A stretch of DNA of 64,000 nt from CAVXWV01 sp963695415 (GTDB lineage Bacteria; Chloroflexota; Anaerolineae; Anaerolineales; UBA4823). The DNA lies in the NCBI GenBank assembly GCA_963695415.1, contig CAVOGL010000004.1, forward strand, positions 186,001 through 250,000, in the 5' to 3' direction. The translations under genes were made by a program, and so were the position numbers. The notes beneath the pieces were generated by a model that did no database searches, had not been told where the DNA came from, and worked only from the letters and a program-made list of their open reading frames with translations. This document shows, piece after piece, positions 28,425 through 38,199 of this stretch (position 1 is its first letter; every line of letters starts with the position of its first letter).

Positions 28425-29303
28425 ATGAAAAAAGCATTCGCATTTGGCAAAGATATTTACCAGGTCTGGATCACCGAAAGACCCACACAGATGGCAGCCG
28501 CGATGGCGTACTACGGTATGTTTTCCTTCGTGCCTGTTGTCTATGTTGCATTCTTGATGGTTGATTTTATTGGGAGCAGGTTGAATTTTCCTGGTCTGGA
28601 ATTGGATGAGCTGATTTCTTCTTTGAATCCGGAAATTGCTCAGGTTTTGACGGATGCACTCTCCACGATTTCCGAACCCTCGAGCAGCGGTACGATATTC
28701 GGCGCTATCATTGGATTTGGCGCTTTATTGTTTGCCGCTTCGGGGCTTTTCTTTCAAATGCAAATGGCATTGAACACCATCTGGCAAGTCCCTCCACCGG
28801 TGAAAGGGGGGACGAAAATGTATATTCTCCAGCGTCTCATTTCTTTACTGATGGTGCTCGGAATCGGGGTGCTTTTAATCCTGGTGCTGTTCCTCAACAT
28901 TGTGGTCACCTGGTTCCAATCGCTGCTCGGTTTTTTCTGGGATGAAGCGGGGAGTTATACCGTGTTGAATTATCTGGTCAGCGTAGCTATCCTGTTTTTC
29001 ACCCTGGTTTTGATCTACAAATTCATTCCGAACCGAAAAATTTCCTGGCGAGTGGTGTTGATTGGATCCGCAGTCACCACGGTCTTCATCTTAATTGCCG
29101 GAGTCATCGTGGGATTTCTTCTCAGTAATGGGGGATTTTCTTCCGGTATTAAGGCGGCAGGATCCCTGGCGGTGATACTGATTGGGATCTATTACATCGC
29201 TCAGATTCTGCTATTCGGTGCTGTTGTTTCGCGGGTTTCTGAAAGATACCTGATAACCGGAAGCGCAAAAGAACCTCAACAGGTTGAGGCTCAACAGGTT
29301 TAG
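28425..29303 (+). CDS. YihY/BrkB-family inner-membrane protein
   Basis: 292 residues from the ATG at 28425, chosen because GAGAGG precedes it and the protein then starts MKKAFAFGKDIYQVWITERP, like its family. Six hydrophobic segments follow. Conserved features are TQMAAAMAYYGMFSFVPVVY, FGALLFAASGLFFQMQMALN, TIWQVP and YKFIPNRKISWRVVLIGS, typical of the UPF0761/YihY family once called ribonuclease BN. The function is not established. The C-terminus runs into a 15-base tandem repeat, and the stop codon is inside the second unit. It converges with the minus-strand dehydrogenase. Confidence 0.85.
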   Translation: MKKAFAFGKDIYQVWITERPTQMAAAMAYYGMFSFVPVVYVAFLMVDFIGSRLNFPGLELDELISSLNPEIAQVLTDALSTISEPSSSGTIFGAIIGFGALLFAASGLFFQMQMALNTIWQVPPPVKGGTKMYILQRLISLLMVLGIGVLLILVLFLNIVVTWFQSLLGFFWDEAGSYTVLNYLVSVAILFFTLVLIYKFIPNRKISWRVVLIGSAVTTVFILIAGVIVGFLLSNGGFSSGIKAAGSLAVILIGIYYIAQILLFGAVVSRVSERYLITGSAKEPQQVEAQQV

Positions 29304-29349
29304 GCTCAACAGGTTGAGGCTCAATAGGTTGAGGCTCAATAGGTTGAGG
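29275..29349 (+). repeat. Five tandem 15-base units across the YihY stop codon
   Basis: Consensus unit CTCAACAGGTTGAGG, itself palindromic (CCTCAAC-AG-GTTGAGG when the preceding C is included). Units start at 29275, 29290, 29305, 29320 and 29335. Units 4 and 5 have CTCAATAGG. In the gene frame the unit encodes Gln/Val/Glu/Ala repeats; a GAG-to-TAG change in unit 2 makes the stop. The array sits between two converging genes, so its hairpins may also act as a terminator. Confidence 0.9.
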
Positions 29350-29364
29350 AAGGTCACCTGTCAG

Positions 29365-30192
29365 CTAACCCTTAATCCTGTCTTCAGCACGATCCTGTGG
29401 TTGGTAACCCAATACATCGCGGGCATGCTGGATATCCACCAGGTTTGGGTGGTTGTCTGAATGACCAAAGAAGATATCAAATTTTAGATCGTCCGGCGCT
29501 TGAATACAGCGCTCAACCAGCTGGATGATATCGCGATGGCTGCACCAGAATATTTTCGCGTTGGGATAAGGAACCTGATCATCGTCTGTTACCCAGCCGA
29601 TACGAAGGCATATGCACGATAATCCGTGCTGGTGTGCGTATGTATAAGCCAGAGCTTCTCCGTAAACTTTGCTGCAGGCATAGAAGTTGGGCGGTTTTAG
29701 CGGTTGGGTATGATCGATCGAGGGAAAATCAGCAGAATCCAAGGCGCCAGTTTCCGTCGAGAACAGCTGCCTGTACGGTTCTTCTTTTAAATAACCAAAC
29801 ACCACCTGGTTGGTACTTGCGTAAACAACCCTTTTAACACCTGCCAAACGGCTGGCTTCGAAAACGTGATAACTGCCGATGATGTTATTCTGCAGAATAC
29901 TTTCCCAGGGAGCGTTTCCGTTAGGATTTGCAGCCATGTGCACCACGGTGTGCATACCTTCGATAGCTCGTTTGACAGCCTCGAAATCTGTCAGATCCGC
30001 CAGATGTAACCTCTCATCCGGAATTGGCGTGAACGGCATTTTTGTGACACGAGCAGATGGCTCTCTGCGTCTTGTCATACCAAACGGGATATACAAGTCA
30101 GGCAGCGAATTTAGGTGGGAGTAAACCAGGTTCCCGATCAACCCATTTGCACCGGTGATCAGGACTCTTTTTGCTCCAAACGAATTCACCAT
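29365..30192 (-). CDS. NAD-dependent epimerase/dehydratase (SDR)
   Basis: 275 residues. VLITGANGLIGNLVYSHL opens with the nucleotide loop (TGANGLIG, 13-20). TVVHMAANPNGNAPWE is the typical V-V-H-x-A-A strand; Ser126, Tyr171 and Lys175 (YACSKVYGEAL) form the catalytic set. It resembles uronate dehydrogenase/GalE-like short SDRs. It overlaps the start of the downstream reading of the URO-D-like gene by 7 bases, so the two are likely co-expressed. The substrate is unknown; a uronate or similar sugar is a guess. Confidence 0.82.
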   Translation of the reverse strand: MVNSFGAKRVLITGANGLIGNLVYSHLNSLPDLYIPFGMTRRREPSARVTKMPFTPIPDERLHLADLTDFEAVKRAIEGMHTVVHMAANPNGNAPWESILQNNIIGSYHVFEASRLAGVKRVVYASTNQVVFGYLKEEPYRQLFSTETGALDSADFPSIDHTQPLKPPNFYACSKVYGEALAYTYAHQHGLSCICLRIGWVTDDDQVPYPNAKIFWCSHRDIIQLVERCIQAPDDLKFDIFFGHSDNHPNLVDIQHARDVLGYQPQDRAEDRIKG

Positions 30193-31247
30193 TTTGCATT
30201 CCTTGCATGGATCGCCAACGCCGCATGGGGCAGGTTTTCCAACAACCAGTCTGCTTGATTTTTTGTGATTTTTCCTTCCAACAAGAGCGGTTTTGAATGG
30301 AGTATTTTTTGAAAGATGGGAAACAGTTTTTCGAGCGTGGGACCCTTCGGTTCGTCCTCCAGGGTGATTTGAACCGCCATGGGCTTCTCGTTTGCCAGTA
30401 CGTCGTCAATCACATGCAAGGAACAGGAATGCAAATGGATGATCGAAAAATCGAATGCTTCACAAATCATCACATCATACGGTAAAAACCACTCTCGATA
30501 TTGCTTGCTGGAAAGGAATGCCGTCGCATCACACTGCGTCCGCACCACCGTCCCCGGCGCCCAGATGGCGAACGGGTTGACATAACCACCGGAAATCCTG
30601 AGCATAATCCTGTGCAATTCACCCAGCACCTCAATAAAACGCTCAGTGGTAATGTCTAAAAATTTTCTCAGTTTTTCGGGTTGGTCATACATCGAATAAG
30701 ACATCAATTCTGGACCTAACAGTGCCTCCGCCAGGTCACTCGGTCCTCTGAGCGTTGGGGCGGTAACCGCGAACCTGTCTGCACTGCGTTGGACCAGCAG
30801 CGCGGTCAATTTCTGTAAAATGGTTAACCAGTCAGGGTTGGAAAGCCTTTCCTCAAAATCAAGCTGATCCCAATCTCGAATACTGTGCATCGAGCGCATC
30901 CCACCACTGTCGATCGAAGCCCATATTCTTGCCCCCAGAATGGCTTCTAACCAGGGCAGCTGTCCATACGGGGCTCGAGTTTGAATGAAATCCTGGTCGG
31001 TTAAGAGTGAACCGGGGCTCATTTGCTCACCCGCCAGCAGATCAAGATCAAGCATTTCCGGATGAAGCTCAAGGTCGGTTTTGGCAATTGACCCATCTGC
31101 CAGGGGAAGCCAGAGTTGTCCTAGGGGTTGGGAGTTGGAAAAGCGCAACAGGGTGCCTTGACCTTTCCACCAGTTCTCGTGCCGGTGGATTAAATGTCTG
31201 GTATTTGCATCCAGCTTTATTTTTACTTCGTTGTTATCTTCAGCCAT
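30186..31247 (-). CDS. Uroporphyrinogen decarboxylase-family (URO-D-like) protein
   Basis: 353 residues with the (beta/alpha)8 URO-D/MtaA fold signature in its second half: WAPGTVVRTQCDATAFLSSK, FLPYDVMICEAFDFSIIHLH, then SCSLHVIDDVLANEKPMAVQ and a closing LLLEGKITKNQADWLLENLP. It lacks the N-terminal arginine-rich substrate motif of true HemE. The S-I-I-H-L-H-S-C stretch (His, Cys) resembles the zinc site of corrinoid methyltransferase relatives. It may therefore be a methyltransferase or decarboxylase-like enzyme of unknown substrate. No corrinoid protein is adjacent. Its 3' end overlaps the SDR gene. Confidence 0.75.
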   Translation of the reverse strand: MAEDNNEVKIKLDANTRHLIHRHENWWKGQGTLLRFSNSQPLGQLWLPLADGSIAKTDLELHPEMLDLDLLAGEQMSPGSLLTDQDFIQTRAPYGQLPWLEAILGARIWASIDSGGMRSMHSIRDWDQLDFEERLSNPDWLTILQKLTALLVQRSADRFAVTAPTLRGPSDLAEALLGPELMSYSMYDQPEKLRKFLDITTERFIEVLGELHRIMLRISGGYVNPFAIWAPGTVVRTQCDATAFLSSKQYREWFLPYDVMICEAFDFSIIHLHSCSLHVIDDVLANEKPMAVQITLEDEPKGPTLEKLFPIFQKILHSKPLLLEGKITKNQADWLLENLPHAALAIHARNAKW

Positions 31248-31282
31248 TTCAGAGATTATACTCGCCGCTAGAAGGTTTTCAC

Positions 31283-31663
31283 TTAGGAGGTCGTACCGCC
31301 AAGCAAGCTTGAATAGACAATATTGTTCGTACCTGGACCGCTGTACATGGTTGAGGTATATTTGGCGATCGCGGCTGACTCGCCAGGAACTGGTGTAGGC
31401 ACCTCAGCAAAAGGTATATTCACATCCGGGGTACGACCGGGCGGAGGTACATGGGTTACCGCCATAGAACAGCAACCTCTTCGCCGGAAACTGATGCTGT
31501 TTGGGTGATCTCCGTTACGACAATTAGGCAGCCTGAGTTTGGATCATAATTTCGTCTTGCATTGGGGACGGGTTTCTGACTCTGCACACACGCTCAGAAT
31601 GATCGCAAACGCGATGATGATCAAGGATTTTGTTAATAATTTATCGGCGTTAACAAACCTCAT
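31283..31663 (-). pseudogene. Truncated SH3-domain lipoprotein remnant
   Basis: The ATG at 31663 overlaps the DUF2254 stop (ATGA). A signal sequence (SLIIIAFAIILSVCAES) with a lipobox-like Cys is followed, after frameshifts near 31555 and 31470, by VPTPVPGESAAIAKYTSTMY and SGPGTNNIVYSSLLGG. These match the first SH3 unit of the lipoprotein at 50905-52335 (GEPSAIANYNTTIFGGPGEN). The reading then stops, so only about half of one SH3 unit is present. It looks like a decayed or cut copy, although errors cannot be excluded. Confidence 0.6.
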
Positions 31664-33003
31664 TCTTGAGCATTGCCTGCTATTTTAATTCGAATACTTT
31701 CGCTCAAATGGTGGATCAACTGCCGGTCTTGCTCGATCAAGTAACCCACCTGGCTTTCCGCCTGGATGAGGCTGATGTGACGCAGCAGCTCCTGGCGCAC
31801 TTCGGGCGAACCCGCATCCTGACTTACGGCATCGATCACTTCCAGAATGTGCAGAAGGACGCTAGCATTGTCGCAGCTGGCATGGCGAAGCAAATCGAAA
31901 GCGCCGTCGAGCAGCTAGGTGAAAGTGACCGGCTCCAGAACCAGGCACAAACGGTTATCCTGGTCGTAGTAATAGGGGTTTTTCTCTCCATGCTGGATAA
32001 ACAGCGCCAGACCTTCCCCAAGATGATCCAGGCAGGTCATAGCCGTGAAAGGGTCATTGATGGCGGGAGACATGGCTCGCACCGCCATTTCGACGAGTTG
32101 GTTGACCGCGTAGGCGATATCCTGGGTGGGTGTACGCCCGTTTCCAATCCGGAATGCTTTCCGGATTGGTTGATCCAATTCCTCATCCACCCGAGCGGCG
32201 GGTCAAATCGGGACGACCCGCGCCTCATGCCAGACCAAGGAACCCGGCTTGCGCAGCAATCGGATGACCAGGTTATGTTCCCGAGCCAGGGTAAGCAGAT
32301 ACTCCGGATCGATAAACTGGATGTATCCCATGCTTACCACTCGCAACGCATAACCGTCTTTCTCTACAAGCCCCTCGGCAGCCTCTCGGACGGATCATCT
32401 ATCGCTCCGGATCACATCTGGGATCTTGGCATGGATAACACACCGCAGCTCTGCACCTGCCGCGGCGGTGATATTAGGAGCCTGCAGCATGGTGCTGATA
32501 TGCTGGACCAGCAAGATCAGCGAGGAAAAGGGTGCCAGCATCAAGAGCATTCCAACCGTGACAGTCAATTGGGGATCTTCTGGCTCTACCTCGACTGGAG
32601 GGATGGAAAGGGCAGCCGCCAAGCAATAGACAAATGTAGCCACAAACATAGCCCAGGACGAGCTGGGTGGTGCGATCGCCCAGGAAAACTCGCAGCAGGC
32701 GCGAGCCAAACTGCGCTGCTACCGTCGATAACGGCAGAGTGAGCAGGGTGAAAACCACCCCGGCGGTTGCCTGAATGGTACCTGCCATGCCTACCAGAAT
32801 AGTGCGGATTTCAGCGGGACCACCCGTTAGGAAAAGATGGCTTTGCTGTAAAGACTCATTGGGAATGCGATCGTCCACCCAATACATCATCCAGTCCAGC
32901 AAGACGGCTGCCAGAGACATGACCACCGTGGCAAACCAGAAGCTCACCCTAAGGCGGTCCCATTGGTATCGGGCTGTGACTCTTCTCATTTTCGGTTTCG
33001 CAT
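31660..33003 (-). CDS. DUF2254 membrane protein, copy A (multiple frameshifts)
   Basis: The start is set at the ATG at 33003, after AGAGAGG. This gives M-R-N-R-K and, after a one-base shift, RRVTARYQWDRLRVSFWF, which matches the start of copy B at 40885 in length and sequence. Further matching pieces are VVFTLLTLPLSTVAAQFGSR, LLRVFLGDRTTQLVLG, QDIAYAVNQLVEMAVRAMSP and AINDPFTAMTCLDHLGEGLA. Breaks lie near 32991, 32680, 32400, 32190 and 31900. DUF2254 proteins have four N-terminal helices and a long soluble domain; their function is unknown. A long antisense frame here (31666-32742, plus) is a shadow. Confidence 0.75.
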
Positions 33004-33034
33004 TAGCCTCTCTTGGGTTATCCAATGCCGGGTA

Positions 33035-33716
33035 TCAAGTCTCAGCCAATTCATCCTGACGCGGTTCTCGCAGATTTAGGATCAGGAAGTAAACGCTGAC
33101 TATTAGCACCCAACCTGGGAAGATCAAGGTCACCCACAGGGAATAGCTGATGACTCACCAGCAAAACCAGCGCCAGGGCGTAGGTCAACAGCACCCAGCC
33201 GCGCCGCATCAAGCCGGTGCGGAGCCAGATGGTGCCGAGGGAGATCATGAACACGCCTGCCATTCGCATGGCGTACACATTGATGGTTTGATGCATCACC
33301 GCTCGACTGTAAGTGAACACGCCACTATCTACCAGGATGCTCGGTGCAACTGTGTAGCTACTCAGCAGACCACCTGCCAGGGCTGCACCAACGAAGGTTA
33401 ACGCCAGGAACAGCAAACCACTACCCAGGAACACGGTCGCAAATAGGCGGTCTTCCAGGTCGCCGAGTCGGTCACGAATCACACCGATGAACCACAGAAA
33501 AGCGATCCCGGCATAAGGCACCAGGTTTAGCGCCAGAGAGAAAGTTCTTGAATTGGTCTCCAACCATATGCTTTCAGCCGCCGGGTCTGCAGGGATCGAG
33601 ATGCGAATGAGCGCCATACCCGTGCCGAAGAGCAGGGCGAAGATGATGCCTGCTATCGCCGCAGAGCGCGGGGTTTTGATCTTCTTGCGATTGTAGGATG
33701 CTAGTGTCTCAGTCAT
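33035..33716 (-). CDS. Unknown membrane protein, about seven helices (one frameshift)
   Basis: The ATG at 33716 follows GAGG. Hydrophobic segments include IAGIIFALLFGTGMALIRI, FSLALNLVPYAGIAFLWFIG, VFLGSGLLFLALTFVGAALA and GVFMISLGTIWLRTGLM. A frameshift near 33140 moves to a frame that reads YSLWVTLIFPGWVLIVSVYF and stops at 33035. Without that shift the tail is polar and non-sensical, so the shift is confident. I do not recognise a named family. A truncated relative lies at 41005-41319 next to the second DUF2254 gene, so the two gene types travel together. Confidence 0.72.
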
Positions 33717-33754
33717 TGCTGCCTCTTTTCTGGGAATTTAGCCCACCGGAGTCT

Positions 33755-35483
33755 CTATTTCGTACCAAAGCGATCGTGATATGCTGTCACCGCGGCGCGC
33801 ACAGAGACATAGATGTTTTCTTCACCAAGCCGTATCGTTAATCCCGTCACCTGTAAAAGTTCCCGCAGCGGTTCATTTGCGCGCGCGATCCATAATTCAA
33901 CGCCGCGCTGCTCCAGGTCCGCATCCAGATTTTCCAACGCTTCGGCTGCAGTCGAGTCGAAATCGCTGATGGCTTCCGCATCCAGGATTACACAATTCAA
34001 TCCCTCCCCGGCATTGACGATCAACTCTTCCATTCGCTCCGTAAAAAACGCAGCGTTGGCAAACACGAGCGGTGCGTCAAACCGATAGACAATCAAACCC
34101 GGCTCGGTAGTGGCACGTTGCACGTGCCCCGTCTCTTTGTCGGTAACACCACGGTAGACCGTGCCCCCGCTGGCATCCACATCGTCCAGCAATGCGTCGT
34201 GCGGTTGCGAGATGTGAAGGAGGATGTTGACCAGCGAAAGCAGCACGGCGACAAGAATGCCCCACAGGATGCCCATGGTGAGTACACCGAACGCTGTCAT
34301 CACCGCCAGCCAAAACTCGGCACTACGCACCTTTCGTAAGAAGCGAAACGCGGGTATATCGAGTAACCCAATCGAGGCGACGATGATGATGGCGCCCAGG
34401 GCGACTGTGGGCAGCGGCGCCAGCAGTGGTGTAAAAAAGAGCAGGAAAACAATGATGAGGGCGGCGGCGATGAGTCCCACCCACTGCGATTTACCGCCCA
34501 TCTGCTCGGAGACGGTTGTGCGCGAGGCGCTGATCGCTGCGGGAAACCCGGTTAAGAAACCGGCGCCGATATTTGCCAAGCCGATGGCGACGAATTCCTG
34601 GTTGGCGTCGATCTTCTGACCGTGTTTTGCCGCAAACACGCGCGCCGTCAACACCCCATCTGCGAATATCAAGATGGTAAGAGCCAGGGCGGCTGGCAGC
34701 AGGATTAAGAATATCCTGCAGGTTAACCGCCGGAATGGTTAACTTCGGCAATCCAGGTGGCACCGCGCCGACGATGGCGACGCCCTGAGCCTGCCAATCC
34801 AACACGGCGGAGAGCACAATGGTGAGGACAACGACGATGAGCGGACCAGGCAGCGCACGGTTCAGACGACGAATGGTGAACAGCGCGACCACACAGACGA
34901 CGCCGATGGCGAAGGTGAGCAGGTGGGTTTCATCCAGGCGGCTGATGAGCTCGGCAATCTGCCGGAAGAACTGGTCACTCTCGAGCTTGATGCCGAACAT
35001 CTTGCCCAACTGGCTGCCGATGACGATCAAGGTGGTGCCGAAGATGTAGCCAACCAGGATCGGCTTGGACAGCAGGTTGGTGATGAACCCCAGCCGCGCC
35101 ACGCGGGCTAGCAGCATCAACACGCCTACCAGGATGGCAACCAGCGCTGCCAGCGAGGCATAGCGCACAGGATCGCCACCTGCCAGCGGTGCTACCGCGG
35201 TTGCGGTCATGATGGCAGCCGTGGCTTCAGGTCCGGTGATAAGCTGTTTGGAGGTGCCAAACAGGGCGTACATCACCATGGCGCCGAAGGCGACATACAT
35301 CCCGGCGACGGGAGTGACGCCGGCGAGATCACCATATGCCATCGCCGATGGCACGAGCACTGCAAAGACTGTAATCGCCACCACGAATTCGGTGCGCAGC
35401 AGCATGGGTTTCACACCTTTGAACAAGGCAAGACCGGGAAAGTAACGTGAAATGACATTGGAAGTGGGAGTTTGGATTTTCAT
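33755..35483 (-). CDS. SulP-family anion transporter with STAS domain, copy A (one frameshift)
   Basis: About 575 residues after joining at a shift near 34700, which restores ILLPAALALTILIFADGVLTA. The N-terminal half has AVLVPSAMAYGDLAGVTPV and LFGTSKQLITGPEATAAIMT, both SulP signatures. The core continues with GLANIGAGFLTGFPAAISAS and RTTVSEQMGGKSQW. The C-terminal STAS domain has GLNCVILDAEAISDFDSTAA and ALENLDADLEQRGVELWIAR. SulP proteins move sulfate, bicarbonate or other anions, usually with protons or sodium. The anion is not predictable. It is the first gene of the copy-A module. Confidence 0.85.
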
Positions 35484-35506
35484 TTAGTTGCCTTTCAAGG
35501 GTCTGG

Positions 35507-36869
35507 TCACGCGTCTGCAGATTCTTTCTGCATGTTCACATTAATGTCGTAGGTATTAAATGGTAGGTCAATGCCAGCGTCTGTTAGAGCAGTTTCCAGA
35601 GTGATATTGACTTTGTCGAGAACGGTTTGTTCCTCGTGGTAATTTCCAATCCACCAACGCACGCGAACTTTACGGGATGAGTTCGCCAAATTCCAAATAA
35701 AGAACATCCACATTTTTATCGGGCAGAACCCCATCAACCGAGTGAACAGCTTCCTCGATTACCTGGCGCACTTTTCCGGCGTCAGAGCCATAAGCCACCC
35801 CGATATCGGTCTGTACCCGGTAACTGGGGTCTGGATGGGTGTAATTGACCACCTGGCTTTGCACGATTTGTTTATTTGGCACGATCACTTCGCGGTTGTC
35901 CCCAGTATGAATTCGGGTAGTGCGTGCGCCGATCTCCAAAACATCTCCCCAGGTATCCAGATCTTTGATAAAGATCGCATCACCCACCCGAAAGGGTTGG
36001 TCGACTAAAATGATGAAACCGCTGATCATATCGCTGATCATATCCTGGGCGCCAAAAGATAGGACCAAGGCAAAGACGACCAGGACGGCGGAGAGAACAT
36101 TGATATTGACCCCAAAATGTGACATGCCAAAACTACCAACAATGATCAGTACTATTAAGTCCCCTAAACGTCGTACCATCAGGAGAATGGGGGCAAGCCG
36201 GTCACGATCGATCTGGGTGTCTAGAGAGTTTTTATAATGTCGTATGGCGGAATTGACCAGTTTTAAGGCGATCACTGTTACAAACACCAATCCCAGCACA
36301 AAGAACGCATCGTCTAACAAGGTCCGATATTCGTCGCTAAGAAAATCCAACCGTAGAACGGCTAAGCGACCAAAAAAGAGAAGTAGCAGCCATACCAGGT
36401 TTGCCCCAACATCTCTTAGCGTATCATCCCTTACTTCCAGGCTGGAATACCTGGCAATCCATTTTGGTAACGCAGCGATTAATTTGTGACTGATGATATA
36501 ACCAATAATCACGATTAGGACTGAGATAGCGACATCGATCCAGTCTTCGATGGTCAGACCCAAAAAGGTTTTTTTAGCAAGATCAGTGGCTTCGATCAAT
36601 TCTCCAATTTTCTGATCAACCAGGCCAGGGGTGGGGACGGGTAATGGGGTTCGGGAAGCGATTATATTGGTTATATCATCAACGTTTGTTCCACCACCCA
36701 CTGAGGCGGGTGCGATGGCAGATTCTGGAGCCACAGGTGAAGTTGGCGGTGATGGGGTCGCAGCTTCCATTGGCGTTGCCATCTGGTTGCCGCAAGCGGA
36801 TAATAACAAAAGCAACAAGGTCAGGAAAAACCCAGTCACAAATAAACGATCTCTGCAGGCTTGTTTCAT
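35507..36869 (-). CDS. Mechanosensitive channel (MscS family) with lipoprotein-type leader (one frameshift)
   Basis: It starts at the ATG at 36869 after AAGGA. A leader ending LLLLLLSACGNQ has a lipobox (L-S-A-C, Cys26), then a Pro/Ser/Thr-rich stretch of about 60 residues and four membrane helices. The pore-like segment is NVLSAVLVVFALVLSFGAQD, followed by MISDMISGFIILVDQPFRVG and ARTTRIHTGDNREVIVPNKQ, the MscS beta domain. A frameshift near 35680 leads into VRWWIGNYHEEQTVLDKVNI, the C-terminal alpha/beta domain. MscS channels open under membrane tension and release osmolytes. Confidence 0.87.
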
Positions 36870-37152
36870 TAGATTCCTTCACCGCTATCATCCTCAATCG
36901 CCGAGTTTGTGTTGATTACACTTTGAGCTTTGGGGTCAGATGGGGTCATTTTCAGATCCTTCATTCTGAATAACTATAATGGGTAATTCAGAGCTTGCCT
37001 GGGTAGTACCAACGATTTTTTCGGATTTGCCATCGTCTCTCGGGCTAGACTTAAGCATATCTTTATGGCGTATAACAGAGGGATTTAATTTTCACTGTTC
37101 TCCGGCTTTCGATTGGTACTATCGGGTCTCCTTACTTTTTCCCACAAACCTT

Positions 37153-38199
37153 TCAGATGCTGCGCTGCCTCTTTTCTTTCCTCTTTTTCTCATCACCGGT
37201 GTAGCGCATTAACACTGCCAGCGTTTTCGTGCCCTCGAAATTCTCCATGATGATCAACAATAACAGGGTCATTGGAACAGCCAGGAGGGCGCCTACCCCA
37301 CCCAACAGGTACCCCCAAATAAACAACCCGACGAAAACGACCACTGGCGATATTTTCAACCTGTTCCCCATCAACTTGGGTTGGATGAAATTCTGTACCC
37401 CTCCATTGATAAGAACAAAGCCGATCAGGACAATCAATGCGGTCTGCAGACCGAACTGGGCATATGCCATAAGAACTGGAGGAATCAAGGCGACGATAAA
37501 GCCTATCGAGGGGATGTACCCCATAAACCATGCCAGCAGTCCCCACAGCACAGCGTAATCCACTCCCAGGAGCAGGAGTAAAATCGTATCGCCCAGACCT
37601 ACTAAGAAATTGATCCCGGTCAGGACGGTCATGTACTTGCGTACATCTTCAGTAAGATGAGTGACTCGACCGATTACGGGAGAATTTGGATCGAGACCCA
37701 ACCGGGATGGTGCCGGGAGAGAAATTGCCGCGCTGATCATAAAAAAGAATATGACCAGAGCCCAACCGAATTGGACCACCATATTAATTATATTCGACAG
37801 CAGCCCTTTGGCAACTTCACCAACCTGGACTGCTCCTTCGGTTGGCTCAGTTGCCACAGTATCTGCATCCGTTGTTGGAGGTTCCTCGATAACTTGTTGC
37901 GAGGCACTTGTCGTGTACACAGGCAGCTCTGTTGTTAATTTGGTGACCGAGAAGAACACAGTGACGATAACCAGTCCCAACACCAGCACTACCATAAGAA
38001 TGGTCAGCACCAGTGACAGCCAGCCTGGAACACCCCGTTTCGATAAACGGCTGGGGATGGGTAAAACTGTGATCGTAATAACAGCAGCCAGCAAGATCGG
38101 ATTGATAATGGAAGCCGAGGCGCGAATCCCGAACAGGATCACGAAAATAGCCGCTACCCCGACCAGGTAAAAACCCAGTCTCCCTTGAATATTATTCAT
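37153..38199 (-). CDS. AI-2E family transporter (PerM/YdiK-like)
   Basis: 348 residues from the ATG at 38199. An upstream in-frame extension to 38259 is rejected because it lies inside the ClC gene. GGAGGAA precedes the ATG, and the last 8 bases of the ClC gene overlap it. About eight helices include LGFYLVGVAAIFVILFGIRA and FLVGLGDTILLLLLGVDYAV. The family motif region is WGLLAWFMGYIPSIGFIVAL and LINGGVQNFIQPKLMGNRLK, followed by LFIWGYLLGGVGALLAVPMT. Members export small solutes or act as sodium/proton antiporters; AI-2 itself is not implied. Confidence 0.87.
   Translation of the reverse strand: MNNIQGRLGFYLVGVAAIFVILFGIRASASIINPILLAAVITITVLPIPSRLSKRGVPGWLSLVLTILMVVLVLGLVIVTVFFSVTKLTTELPVYTTSASQQVIEEPPTTDADTVATEPTEGAVQVGEVAKGLLSNIINMVVQFGWALVIFFFMISAAISLPAPSRLGLDPNSPVIGRVTHLTEDVRKYMTVLTGINFLVGLGDTILLLLLGVDYAVLWGLLAWFMGYIPSIGFIVALIPPVLMAYAQFGLQTALIVLIGFVLINGGVQNFIQPKLMGNRLKISPVVVFVGLFIWGYLLGGVGALLAVPMTLLLLIIMENFEGTKTLAVLMRYTGDEKKRKEKRQRSI

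Noticed and set aside
31666..32742. Long plus-strand open frame of 358 codons
   Set aside because: It is antisense to the DUF2254 copy A gene, whose minus-strand frames match the intact copy B; no ribosome site or family signal on the plus strand.
36870..37152. Inverted repeats near 36965-36992 and at 37004-37012 / 37113-37121
   Set aside because: Arms of only 7 and 9 bases in a gene-free gap with no transposase remnant; likely chance.
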